Below, piece after piece: positions 23,301 through 32,073 of a stretch of 64,000 bases of DNA. Origin of the DNA: Sorex araneus (taxonomy: Eukaryota; Chordata; Mammalia; Eulipotyphla; Soricidae). The notes under the pieces are model-generated. The model was not told the origin of the DNA, ran no database searches, and saw nothing but the letters and a program-made list of their open reading frames with translations. Position numbers and translations under genes: made by a program. The stretch covers positions 77,891,977 to 77,955,976 of the forward strand of contig NC_073306.1 in NCBI RefSeq assembly GCF_027595985.1, in the 5' to 3' direction. The first letter of the stretch is position 1. Every line of letters starts with the position of its first letter.

Positions 23301-26300
23301 ATTTTCATCCAGAGCAGGGGAATAAAATAATTAAATATTGAATCTAGTAGTTCACTTTAGAGTCATAGTTGGTAGTATTTATTTGTTAGTTGATCAGATG
23401 AGAAAATGTTGGCAACTGTAGGTTTTACTCTGGCAGAGAGTTTCTTGCCCGCACACCTGGCTGTCTTCCCTGGGGCCTCTCAGAGGGGATGGGCTACAGC
23501 TTCCCTCCCCTCCCCGAGAAGAACTCCCAGCGGCCGAAGACCACCGGGACCTAGCCACAGCCATGCTGAAGGCCCCTCTCCACTCATTCGGACAAGCCTC
23601 ATGCATGAAGGTACCGGCAGAAGAACCCAGGTGTGTGTAATCCCATCAACGGCCAACATCCAGACACTTAAAAGCAAGCTCCCAGAATCGCGTGGCCGCT
23701 TTGAGCTTATAATAGATATCTTATAACCTATTTCTCCCTCTGGGAGAAACTAGCAAGCTACTGAGAGTTTCCTGCCCACATGGGACAGCCTTGCAAGATT
23801 CCCATGGTGTATTCATATGCTAAAGCCAGTAACAAGTTAGATCTCATTCCTCTGACCCTGAAGGAGACTCCAATGTGGCATCATTGGGAAGGCTGAGTGG
23901 AGAGAGGCTTCTAAAATCTCAGGGATAGGACGAATGGAGAGGTTACTGAGCCTGCTCAAGAAATCGATAATCAACGGGATTTCATGATTCGTGATTCGTA
24001 GGTTTTACAACTAACACACTAGACATACTTTCTTATATTCTTCCTCCCACCCCTTTTCTAAAATCCCAATTACCTTGTTTTGGCCTCAAAGAGCCCTCCA
24101 GGTATTCATCTGCTGTGATAGAATGTCCATCTTTTTCCAAGTCTAGGAAGAAATCTCTCAGAGTCCACACTAGGTCTGGACAGATGCCCACAATATCATT
24201 TGCATCTTCAACCTCATCAAGTTCAGGTGAGGAGATTGTCCTGAGCAGATTTGACACTTCAGTCACATAGCTGAGAGGCAACTAAGGAATAGGACTGAAT
24301 ATAAGCTCTTATTTAATTCCATGCCTCCAACTGGCTTTATATTTACTTTACTCCAAAACCAATATTTCAACTCATCAGGTATCAATGATTTAATCAAATT
24401 TCCATTTTTGTAATTGATTCGAAAGGATTAAACATGGCTGGGAGAATAAAGGGGCCCTCTGATTTTTTATGCCATCCTGGACAACAGAAGGATACTATAA
24501 TAGATCAAGGGCTCTCTGGTCAATTTTGTTCATGGTATTGTATATGAAGGTGCTACTCAGCAGCATTGCTAGTGTGAAGATCTGGGTATCATTCTTTTCA
24601 TCACCCTAAAAGTCAAAACACATGTATTGGTCAGAACAAATGTCAAGTCTTATGGCATTTCTAGAGAAACAATCATTAAAAACAAGCTCCATCCTACCAC
24701 ATGCAAAAGAATGGGCTTAGACCTAGACCTAACACCATACATAAAAGTCAGATCAAAATGGATTAAAGACCTCAACATTAGGTCACAATCCATAAGGTAC
24801 ATTGAAGACAATGTTGGCAAAACCCTCCACGATATTGAAGCTAAAGGTATCTTCAAAGATGACACACAAATGATCAACCAAGTGGAAACAGGGATAAACA
24901 AATGGGACTATATTAAACTAAGAAGCTTCTGCACCACAAAACATACAGTGACCAGAACACAAAGACAATCTATGAAAAAATGATCTTCATCACTAATCAT
25001 CAGGGAGATGCAGATCAAAACAACCATGATATCCCACATCACACCACAGAGACTGGCACACATGCAAAAGAACAAAAGTAACCGGTGTTGGTGTGGATGT
25101 GGGGAGAAAGGGATCCTCCTACACTGCTTGTGGGAATGCTGACTGGTTCAGCCCTTTGGAAAACAAACTGGACACTTCTCAAAAAATTAGAAATTGAGCT
25201 TCCATTTGACCCCGCAATACCACTGCTGGGAATATATCCTGGAGAGGCAAAAAAGTATAGTGAAAATGACATCTGCACTTATATGTTCATCGAAGCACTG
25301 TTTACAATAGCCAGAATTTGGAAAAAACCCGAGTGCCCAAGAACAGATGACTGGTTAAAGAAACTTTGGTACATGTACACAATGGAATACTATGCAGCTG
25401 TCAGAAAAGATGAAGTCATAAACTTTGCATATAAGTGAATCAACATGGAAAGTATCATGCTAAGCGAAAATGAGTCAGAAAGAGAGAAACAGACATAGAA
25501 ATATTGCACTCATCTGTGGAATATAAAATAACAGACTAACACCCAAGAATAGTAGAAATAAGTACCAGGAGGTTGGCTCCATGGCTTGGAAGCCAGCCTC
25601 ACATACTGGGGAAAAAAGGCAGCTCAGATAAAGAAGGGAACACCAACTAAAATATGGTTAGAGGACTGACCCGCTTGGGATGGGAGAGGCGTGCTGAAAG
25701 TAGACTATAGATTGAATACGATGGCCACCCACTACCTCCATTGCAAACCACAACACTGAAAAGGAGAGAGAGAACAAAAGGGAATGCCCTGTCACAGAGG
25801 CAGGGTGGGGTTGGGGGGATGGGATGGGAGGTGGGAGGGATACTGGGGTCATCGGTGGAGGAGAATGGGCCCTGGTGGATGGATGGGTGCTCAAGCATTG
25901 TATGACTGAAACACAAGCATGAGAATGTGTAAATCTGTAACTGTACCCTCACGGTGATTCATTAATAAAAAAATAATAAATAAAAAAGCTCCATCACCCA
26001 AAAGTATTAAATAAGACAAAAATTTTATTGTAAAATCATATGTACTTTGATTATCCTGTGATTAGCATTGATACTCTTATATGGGCTCACATTCCTTCCT
26101 TTTTGTTTTGTTTTGTATTTGGGCCATCCTTGGCAGTGCTCTGGGCTTACTGCTGGCTCTGCACACAGAAGCCACTGCTGGAAGTACTGAGGGACCACAT
26201 GTGGTGTTGGGGATCAAACGCTCTTTGGCAGTGTGCAAGGTAAGTGCCTGTTCTGGCCCCTGGATACATATTCTTAACTCAGTGATCTCTATTGTAATTA

Positions 26301-27523
26301 GGTAGGTATTTAAAAACCAGGTAGTGAAAGTTAATGGGATAAGGGGCATACTGAAAATTAAGATATCCAATTATGTAAAACAAAGTTGAATGATAAAAAT
26401 GATACATATATGATTTTATAGGGCAGCTCATGTCATCGGTGGAATCCCCCATATGGTGCTGTCAGATAGGTTTCTATTATAGATGAGGAAACTCAAGCAC
26501 TAATTGAAGCTGGTCATTATGAATTTGTGACAAATCAAAAGAAAAATGAGAACCTAAAGAGGAAAATTAACGAGAAAGATTGAGGTGGATGCAAAAGCCA
26601 GCTCATACTGGGCTGGAGAGATAGTCCAGCCAGTAATGCTCTTGCGTGAACACCGCCAAGCTGAGGTTGAGCCCGGGCACCACATACTGTCCCCTAAGAC
26701 CTGTGAGGATTGATATCTAAATACAAAGCCTAGACTAAGCCCTGAACACAGTCAGGCGTGGCTCCAAAACAACCCCACAAGAAGTCAGCTCATACCACCG
26801 GCTGTGTGCCTCTGTGGACCTCTGTGTATAGTCAGTGAACTGATTGTGCATCTCTATTCTGAACTCTAAGTCTTGTAACTTAAGTAGCCAGCAATCAGGT
26901 ATCATGAGGGAATTTGGAACACTGGCAAGAACTACAAATCAAGTCTTCCCCATCACCCATGTAAGTCATATTATTAAACATTTACTAGCATAGAAGTAGG
27001 AAAAACCCTTGGATTTACTGCTGAAATGAGCTGAATAAGATCAACACTTGGGAAAGATTGGTGGGATTTATTCTTGTTTGTTAAAGTCTTATAGTCACAT
27101 CTACCAGATTTCTGATTTGAACTCATATTCTTCTCATCCAGAGCCAATTATTAATCATTTATCTCTGTAGACAGAATGATTACAATTTTATTTACACCAC
27201 CCTTACATTTCTATTAACAGTCCAATCTCACATTATTAAATGTGTGAAAATTATTAAAGACATTAAGAGTTTAAGTATATTTGATATGCAAAAAAAGCTA
27301 GTAACAACAAGTCTCCCAATGAAGACATTATTGGTGCCTACTCGAGCAAATCGATGAACAACGGGATGACAGTGCTACATTCAATATTAAGAGTTTGATC
27401 CCAGTTATGATTTTGGCTTATCAGTATATTTTATTTATTTAGATTTTAAATATAGAAAGGAAAAGAAAAAATAGAGAAAGAGAGAAACAGAAATAAAGAA
27501 GAAAGAAAGAAAGAAAGAAAGAG

Positions 27524-27578
<55 letters not shown>

Positions 27579-28534
27579 AGAGAGAGAGAGAAGAAAAGGG
27601 AGAAAGAGAAGAAAAGTTATACTTCGAATAATTAAAAATAAAAAACCTTCCTGTGCAGAATGTGTAAAGGTGAGTTAGTTAACTGAAAGGGAATCGCTGT
27701 TCTTTACCTTCTCTATGTCTCCCAGTCCTTCTGTATCAAGAAGCACTAAGGTGTGGTTTGGCTTCTCAGGATGAGGCATGCACCACATCCAGATTCCCTT
27801 GGTGTGAGCCTGCACTGTGGATCCAACTGAGAAACCTGCAGAGGGGAGTGAATAGACTGTAAGAGAAGACGAAATCTGGAAAGTGAGATGTTCTTGACAA
27901 TTGAACTAGGATTTTAGGAAAGCAAGGTGAGAAAATGTCAGAAAGTATAACAAAAAACCTAAAATATAAAAGCAGGGAGAGAATATAAAAAACATCAAGT
28001 ATTATGCTTTGGAAACTTGCTGCTCTTTTTTTTTACAAGATTATCAAGCTATTCAACTTTTTATAAATCATAATCACATAGATAGTCATTCCACTGATAT
28101 TCTACGCCTTGGGATAGTTGAATGAAAACAATGTGATTTTTGTACACTGATAAAAGCAAAGGGAAAAAACATGATAGGTTAGAAATAGACCTCTGGTATT
28201 TAGCTCCAGGAAACAGCTAACCACCTATGGCCTCAACATGAGCTTTCCATCTGCACCTTTCTTCCCTCCTCACGCCACCATTCTGTGTTTGTTGTATGGG
28301 TGCACACAGAGAAGACTTGCCATAACTTTGCTTGTGTCACTCACCCTTCTTCTTCTGAGCCAGCTTGTTCATCAGGTAGGATTTGCCTGTGCGATAGAGA
28401 CCCACAATAGCCACCACATCAACAGGCTGTGTAATGGCACACAGGGTTCTCTGTGCTTCTGGATTGACCACCAGTTGCCCATTACTGTTTTCAATGAGGC
28501 AAAGGGGTTCTGACATAAAACCGTCTGGGTCCAT
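14222..28534 (-). CDS. GBP5: Guanylate-binding protein 5-like (complete, 10 coding exons)
   Basis: This interferon-inducible large GTPase acts in cytosolic defence against pathogens and, for GBP5, in inflammasome promotion. Ten exons join with matching phases to 591 codons plus stop; human GBP5 is about 586. The GTPase domain (about residues 1-309) has the P-loop GLYRTGKS at 45-52, the switch Thr at 75, DTEGLGD at 97-103 and TLRD at 179-182. A helical middle domain follows, then a charged coiled helix (about 481-591). The C-terminus is CILQ, an intact CaaX box predicting prenylation and membrane attachment. The words 'TLRDF' and 'SLRPKQG', and the overall spacing, fit GBP5 better than GBP1 or GBP2. 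The start ATG (aacATGg) lies 19 nt into its exon and matches the length of known N-termini. Candidate ISREs lie upstream. The introns carry many retroelements, but no exon is disrupted. The exon 4 donor (GTATCC) is weak. Confidence 0.93.
14565..14638 (-). mobile_element. Very short L1 3'-end insertion in GBP5 intron 10
   Basis: About 74 bp of antisense L1 3' terminus ('gagtcaccgtgagggtgcag' preceded by an AT-rich tail) is flanked by the 11-bp duplication 'catcatttctt' at 14,554-14,564 and 14,639-14,649. Confidence 0.75.
15792..15985 (-). CDS. GBP5: GBP5 exon 10: charged coiled helix
   Basis: This 194-nt exon has acceptor TTCTTTCACAG and donor CTCCAG|GTACTC. It encodes 65 residues very rich in Ala, Arg, Glu and Gln, typical of the long effector-domain helix of GBPs. 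Confidence 0.92.
16180..17600 (+). mobile_element. Old L1 ORF2 3' region in GBP5 intron 9 (interrupted)
   Basis: Degenerate sense L1 sequence ('cagggaaatgcaaatcaaaa', 'gcctacctacgttcattg', 'atgctaagtgaaataagtc') hosts a younger antisense L1 at 16,464-17,142. All frames are broken. Confidence 0.7.
16464..17142 (-). mobile_element. L1 3'-end insertion, antisense, 18-bp target duplication
   Basis: This is a 5'-truncated L1 holding the C-terminus of ORF2 and the 3' UTR. The minus strand encodes '[16 protein letters not shown]' and '[12 protein letters not shown]'. Perfect 18-bp copies of 'caggaatacaaaaatatt' flank it at 16,446-16,463 and 17,143-17,160. It lies in GBP5 intron 9 in the same direction as the gene. 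Confidence 0.92.
17615..17866 (-). repeat. SOR-type SINE (body B), antisense
   Basis: It is near full length, with 'gtcatccattgatttgctcc' at the tail end, 'gttactgtttttggcatatc' in the middle and 'ctgtgctatccctctgccc' at the head. It lies in GBP5 intron 9. Confidence 0.88.
17953..18993 (+). mobile_element. GC-rich composite element ending in an L1-type 3' UTR
   Basis: A GC-rich 700-bp part contains two copies of a ~110-bp block ('agaggcacacaaaccaatct' at about 18,279 and 'agaggcacacaaaacaatct' at about 18,592), about 313 bp apart, and a G-run at 18,493-18,508. It runs directly into an L1 3' terminus (18,760-18,993: 'ggtatactggggttcttgg', 'aagggatgggtg', then an A10 tail). The antisense L1 at 52.1-52.6 kb shares 'cctctggactta' to 'taataatagt', so the GC-rich part may be a long L1 3' UTR variant or a non-autonomous element. 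It lies in GBP5 intron 9. Confidence 0.65.
19077..19179 (-). CDS. GBP5: GBP5 exon 9
   Basis: This 103-nt exon has acceptor GGGGCTTTAG and donor GAAG|GTAAGA. It encodes '[18 protein letters not shown]' and leads into the long C-terminal helix. Confidence 0.92.
19690..19800 (-). repeat. Old SOR-type SINE fragment (body A), antisense
   Basis: 'ctctgtggtgttcaggggtc' and 'tgactgaactcaggacatc' resemble the antisense A body. It is short and diverged, in GBP5 intron 8. Confidence 0.45.
20029..20241 (-). CDS. GBP5: GBP5 exon 8
   Basis: This 213-nt exon has acceptor TTTGTCTCTGCAG and donor ATACAG|GTATCC. It encodes 'KLDDFCKQN', '[19 protein letters not shown]' and 'EPRKGIQ', part of the middle helical bundle. 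Confidence 0.93.
20566..20602. repeat. (TG)n microsatellite
   Basis: A TG-rich tract with interspersed TA steps lies in GBP5 intron 7. Confidence 0.85.
21486..21645 (+). repeat. Old SOR-type SINE (body A), sense
   Basis: The head 'gagagatagtatagcaggta' is followed by 'agcaccacatatggtcccc' and 'gcacagagccaggaataag'. It abuts the 3' side of GBP5 exon 7 in the intron and ends about 25 nt from the exon's donor. Confidence 0.75.
21671..21951 (-). CDS. GBP5: GBP5 exon 7
   Basis: This 281-nt exon has acceptor TTTGTGAAG (purine-rich, weak) and donor TTAGAG|GTGATC. It encodes the linker into the helical domain: '[11 protein letters not shown]', '[14 protein letters not shown]', '[16 protein letters not shown]'. 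Length and phases agree with the family. Confidence 0.92.
22913..23155 (-). CDS. GBP5: GBP5 exon 6
   Basis: This 243-nt exon has acceptor TTCTTCACCAG and donor CCTG|GTGAGT. It encodes the end of the GTPase domain with '[17 protein letters not shown]' and '[15 protein letters not shown]', both GBP family landmarks. Confidence 0.93.
23429..23997 (+). mobile_element. Composite SOR-tailed retroelement with 11-bp target duplication
   Basis: A GC-rich 5' module (about 23,429-23,690) is followed by a SOR B-type body and tail ('ctagcaagctactgagag', 'ggtgtattcatatgc', 'ctgaccctgaaggagactcc', 'cctgctcaagaaatcgat'). The same modules in the same order occur at 39,156-39,796. Perfect copies of 'gtaggttttac' flank the whole unit (23,418-23,428 and 23,998-24,008), so it was mobilised as one piece. 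It has no poly(A) tail. It lies in GBP5 intron 5, about 65 nt from the exon 5 donor. Confidence 0.8.
24074..24270 (-). CDS. GBP5: GBP5 exon 5: TLRD motif
   Basis: This 197-nt exon has acceptor GCCTCTCAG and donor CAAG|GTAATT. It encodes residues 143-209, including 'DLVWTLRDF', whose TLRD motif recognises guanine in GBPs. A composite retroelement begins only 66 nt downstream of this exon in transcript order. Confidence 0.93.
24496..24605 (-). CDS. GBP5: GBP5 exon 4
   Basis: This 110-nt exon has acceptor GACTTTTAG and encodes '[10 protein letters not shown]' to 'DQRALDLL' plus two bases of Tyr143. The donor is TA|GTATCC, a poor match beyond GT. If that donor were skipped, the next codon read would be a TAG stop. 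The length and the phase into exon 5 (C TAT GTG) are exactly as in other GBPs, so I accept it. Confidence 0.88.
24695..25985 (+). mobile_element. 5'-truncated L1, sense, in GBP5 intron 3
   Basis: The plus strand encodes the ORF2 C-terminus ('[19 protein letters not shown]', 'WIKDLN...', '[16 protein letters not shown]') with frameshifts. The shrew L1 3' UTR ('actggggtcatcggtgg', 'ctgtaccctcacggtgattc') and an A-rich tail follow. It is antisense to GBP5 and accounts for much of the 3.1-kb intron 3. Confidence 0.9.
26100..26262 (-). repeat. Old SOR-type SINE (body A), antisense
   Basis: 'cttggcagtgctctgggctt' and 'gggaccacatgtggtgttgg' match the antisense A body with several substitutions. It lies in GBP5 intron 3. 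Confidence 0.65.
26607..26785 (+). repeat. Old SOR-type SINE (body A), sense
   Basis: The head 'gggctggagagatagtccag' and body words 'gggcaccacatactgtcccc' and 'ccctgaacacagtcagg' are visible. It lies in GBP5 intron 3. Confidence 0.75.
27296..27382 (+). repeat. SOR-type SINE (body B), tail only
   Basis: Only the 3' tail is present ('aacaacaagtctcccaatg', 'cgagcaaatcgatgaacaac', 'gatgacagtgctac'), so it is a strongly 5'-truncated copy in GBP5 intron 3. Confidence 0.8.
27483..27600. repeat. (GAAA)n microsatellite with GA-rich flank
   Basis: More than fifteen AAGA/GAAA units run through 27,499-27,578 and grade into GAGA-rich sequence. It lies about 110 bp downstream of GBP5 exon 3 in transcript order. 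Confidence 0.95.
27708..27835 (-). CDS. GBP5: GBP5 exon 3: switch regions
   Basis: This 128-nt exon has acceptor CTCTGCAG and donor AAG|GTAAAG. It encodes the 'HTKGIWMWC' switch I segment with Thr75 and the DTEGLGD switch II motif with Glu99. It enters in phase 1 and leaves in phase 0. Its length is the conserved GBP value. Confidence 0.93.
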
Positions 28535-28553
28535 GTTGCCAGTGTGATCTTTT
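28345..28553 (-). CDS. GBP5: GBP5 exon 2: start codon and P-loop
   Basis: The acceptor TTTCTTCCCCTGCAG precedes 19 nt of 5' UTR and the ATG at 28,534-28,532. It encodes residues 1-63 plus one base, including the P-loop GLYRTGKS, and ends at the donor G|GTGAGT in phase 1. The upstream non-coding exon 1 was not identified. Confidence 0.93.
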
Positions 28554-29994
28554 CTGCAGGGGAAGAAAAAGGAAGGAAGAGAAATTTCCAGTCTTCAAAC
28601 AAAGGAGGCCATCTTGCTTCCTGGAGCTGGGGACGTACTATTTTTCTGATATGCCTACGTTTCTAAAAAAAAAGACATCTTAGTGGATTAAAAAAATAAA
28701 TGCTGTGTATTTCATAGGGATGCTACAAACTACTCCCATTGACTCTTAAACATTTGATGTAGGTCTAGAAAATATAAAATTAAATTTAAATAGCAGCTTA
28801 AATTAAATCTATTCTTACTATGAATCTAACTTTCCTCCATTCATTACTTATGTGTCTTAGCTTTTATATCCCTAAATTCCTGGATGGAAACTTTATGCCT
28901 ACTCTATAATATTGTACTTCTTATTCTTACCTTTCATCAACTTCCTTTTCTAAAATTTTGGATACTAATTTCCAATGTTTATTGTACCATAAGCCCATTA
29001 TCAATATAAACACATTATCTAATGAGTCATATTAAATTGTTAAGATCATACTTTAAAATATTTTAATAGACATTCATGTGACTTCTTCAATTAAAAGTAT
29101 AATGCACGATCATCTTATGAATGGGGAAGTAAATGAAAATGCTTAATTGAACTTATTAGTAACAATACTTTAGCTTTAATATTCTAAATTATGGTCATCA
29201 ATTTATTTAAGCTGAAAAGTATTAATAAAATGTTTCTAGATATTTGAGATAAAAAGTTCTTGTTGTTTTCTTTGTTTTTGCCTCATTTTATTATCAAGAT
29301 TAACTCTCTTCCATCTTGGATGTGATTATTTCCTATGTAAGCTAAAACTTTACTATCTCTTTGGCCTTTTCTTACACTGAAATCTTATAATAAATAGATC
29401 TGGAATTCCTTAATACCTGACTGCAAAACTGCTTTGTAAAGATACAGTAGGGACTCATTGCTGAACTTCCCATTCTTCCCACTAATTTTTTCCTAAGTTA
29501 TTCCCTGGAAATATTCCAGGAGACAAATAAGTAAAGCAGAGACTGCTTGGGAACAGATAAAAGGAAGTTCAATACAAACAATAGAGTACCAGAATATAGG
29601 GACCAGGAAGTGATCAGATTGCAGAGAGGGGATTTCACATGATTTTAAAGATACCAGTGCCAAGACTCCTCACATCTCCTCCACTTCAAATATAATATTG
29701 GCATCTTATATTTGTAGAATTCTTGTTGTCTGAATTATTTACATTAGGGTCACAATAATTTTTAGATTATCAATTCTCTATAGCAATTTGATATAACTAT
29801 AGAAGATATACAATCCACATTTAGTTATAGGTATGAGGAGTTTATAAGTGCTTGTATACTGAGATGACATCACTAATAGAAAAATGAACTAAGTTTCCAG
29901 ACCCCTGAAAGGATAACATTAGAGTTTATATTTACGTATATGTTAATACAGGTATTTTATACATTGTTCTCCATTGGTGTCCTGGAAATACCTT
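28554..29994. other. Intron 1 / upstream region of GBP5, no repeat recognised
   Basis: AT-rich DNA without a confident exon. The non-coding exon 1 of GBP5 should lie here or further upstream. A good donor-like sequence (minus strand AAG|GTAAGAA near 28,930) exists, but I cannot tie it to a promoter. Confidence 0.4.
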
Positions 29995-30000
29995 TAATGT

Positions 30001-30246
30001 TAGGACTGGAGCGATAGAACAGTGGGTAGGGTGTTTGCCTTGCATCCAGCCAACCCAGGTTCAATTCCTCCGTCCCTCTAGGAGAGCCTAGCAAGTTACT
30101 GAGAGTATCTTGCCTGCATGGCAGAGCCTGCCAACCCACCCGTGGGATATTCTATATGCCAATAACAGTAACAATAAGTCTCAGAATGAATATGTTACTG
30201 GTGCCTATTCGAGCAAATTGATGAACAATGGGACGACAGTGCTACA
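30001..30246 (+). repeat. SOR-type SINE (body B), sense, near full length
   Basis: The head 'ggactggagcgatagaacag', a B-box-like 'aggttcaattcc', the repeated 'gagcctagcaagttactgag' block and the tail 'gggacgacagtgctacag' are all present. Confidence 0.9.
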
Positions 30247-30381
30247 GCTAGGAAAGTCAAATTTTCAACATATCTTTACAGATGCTCATGTTTACCATCC
30301 TATACATCATTTCTTATAATAGCCTGTGAATGTACTCTGAGCTACATTTTTGCTAACTATTAAAACCCTGTACTATTTCTT

Positions 30382-30554
30382 TTTTTTTTCTTTTTGGGTC
30401 ACACCCAGGGATGCTCAGGGGTTACTCCTGGCTTGGCACTCAGGAATTACTCCTGGCGGTGCTTGGGGGACCATATGGGATGCCGGGGATCGAACCTGGA
30501 TCGGCCGCGTGCAAGGCAAACACCCTACCCACTGTGCTATCGCTCCGGCCCCCC
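30382..30554 (-). repeat. SOR-type SINE (body A), antisense, with target duplication
   Basis: It runs from a poly-T start to 'ctgtgctatcgctccggcc'. The flanks share 'tactatttctt' (30,371-30,381 and 30,563-30,573), extendable to an imperfect 19 bp. Confidence 0.9.
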
Positions 30555-30618
30555 AAACTCCATACTATTTCTTAATAAAAGTCAGTCAAATTTAATTAAA
30601 ACACCCACCCTAATCCTC

Positions 30619-30630
30619 AGTTTCACTTTG
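30619..30630 (-). promoter_or_regulatory. Candidate ISRE upstream of GBP5
   Basis: On the minus strand this reads CAAAGTGAAACT, which is 11 of 12 to GAAANNGAAACT. It is oriented with GBP5 and about 2.1 kb upstream of the first coding exon. GBP genes are classic interferon targets with an ISRE in the proximal promoter, but exon 1 is not mapped here. Confidence 0.4.
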
Positions 30631-30939
30631 AAGAAAGGCAGAACTGATATCTTGTACCAATTTTGAAAAATGCTATCAGTATAGCATTGACCCACTCAAT
30701 ATTATATGCTTATTTCTGAAAATAAATGGAAGTAACTATTTTTTTATTTAGTATAATTCATAGCTTAAGAAAGAGAAAGAGAACAATGTGAGAAAGAGAA
30801 AGCAAAGCATAATAAGGGAAATTTCAAGCAACAGGAAAAACTGCTTCAGAATTGCAAGTGATGTGATTTCAGAAGGAAATGTTTCAGTTGCACAATTCTA
30901 GTTGTCTTTGGTATTGCTTATCTTGTGAATGATTTTTTA

Positions 30940-30969
30940 TTGTGTTTGGTTTGGTTTGGAGGAAGAAAA
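30940..30969. repeat. 30-bp perfect direct repeat, copy 1
   Basis: The 30 bases starting 'ttgtgtttggtttggtttgg' recur exactly at 33,451-33,480. The flanks are unrelated apart from a few bases. Confidence 0.8.
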
Positions 30970-31157
30970 GAGGTTCTTATAACAGGAGACAGACAGAAAT
31001 CAAATGAAGGCCTGCACTGATTTATCAGAGCAAGTGCTATGATACATCAAAAAAGGAGACTTTCAGAGGAGTAAATAAAATTACTGCAGAGTACTGAAGG
31101 CTGAATCTAGCAACTGTTGAATTAAGTGACTCCTAACTTAGAGGGAACAGAACTATA

Positions 31158-31168
31158 GAAACTGAAAC
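31158..31168 (+). promoter_or_regulatory. Candidate ISRE upstream of GBP5 (perfect core)
   Basis: GAAACTGAAAC is a perfect GAAANNGAAA core. It lies about 2.6 kb upstream of GBP5 exon 2. ISREs act in either orientation. Confidence 0.45.
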
Positions 31169-31432
31169 CAAAACAAACACTTTAAGTTATGAGTAAGGTC
31201 AGAGAAAAGCCAAGTAACCCAGTTCTGTTTTTGAATAAAGACATATGTCCTCTGACAAAGCACAAAATTATAATACAAAATGCAAAAATGTTTTCCTTAA
31301 AGTTGATTTTATTGTTCCCTCTGATTTCCTACTCATTTTAAAAAAATTGTTCCCTTGGCCATTGTCTACGTACACATTTTATATACACTACATTTTATTT
31401 TTTACTCTTTCTCATGAAAGTTATGCAGCTGT

Positions 31433-31468
31433 ATCGCTTCTCGGCCTTTTGGCTAAGATCAAGTGTAG
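31433..31468 (+). ncRNA. RNU2 pseudogene: U2 snRNA 5' fragment (truncated retropseudogene)
   Basis: These 36 bases are identical to the first 36 nt of U2 snRNA (atcgcttctcggcc... to ...aagtgtag) and then stop abruptly. Perfect 18-bp copies of 'gaaagttatgcagctgta' flank it (31,416-31,433 and 31,468-31,485). There is no A tail. It is therefore a 3'-truncated snRNA retrocopy, not a functional U2 gene, because the Sm site and stem-loops III-IV are absent. Confidence 0.93.
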
Positions 31469-31489
31469 AAAGTTATGCAGCTGTAGTAA

Positions 31490-32057
31490 AAAACAAAGGT
31501 AACTTTACTGGTAAGCATGATCCCAGGAGATCAGGTAGACAATAAATAAAATATCTTAAGATATTTCAAACTTTTATGTTTATATCCACACATTTTAATG
31601 TTTGGCTCACCAGTAAGTATTGTTGGCACATAATGACTTCTGCTGCCTGTGTGACAATGTTATAATATTTCATCTTTAGTCTGGTAGTGCAGCCTCACCT
31701 CTGCAACCTGCATCCTAGCTTGAATAGGATGTTTTAAAACATACTAATCTCAGCAATATCTCCCCACTCATGCCCCCAATCTTACCTTAACTATGAAAGC
31801 AGTAGCAGAGATCTTCTAGAGCTGAAGAGACACTTCTAGAGTCTCTTGGAAATAAAATCAACATTTAACTCTCTTTTTAACTTTACACCCAAACTTTAGG
31901 AAGGCTAGAGGTGGTTTCCGAAGGATATTATGTCAAAATCACCCTGAGTTCCCTCTGGGGTGTGGCTTGAAATTTATGAAAGGAAATAGAAAATGAAAGC
32001 TAAAAAACATTTAAAAGTCCCTGCTGGAAACTGAGATTAGAAGAAAACAAATATCTA
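31490..32057. other. Intergenic DNA, nothing recognised
   Basis: There is no coding region or repeat family I can support in this stretch. Confidence 0.35.
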
Positions 32058-32073
32058 CACAAAGGGAATTTCT

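Noticed and set aside
27483-27600. CRISPR-like or functional array of repeats
   Set aside because: It is a simple (GAAA)n microsatellite with no spacers in a mammalian intron.
28925-29050. GBP5 exon 1 ending at a GTAAGAA donor near 28,930
   Set aside because: The donor is good, but the upstream sequence is very AT-rich and has no promoter element. One motif is not enough to call an exon.
31433-31468. A working U2 snRNA gene
   Set aside because: Only the first 36 nt are present. The Sm site and 3' stem-loops are missing, and target duplications show it is a retrocopy.
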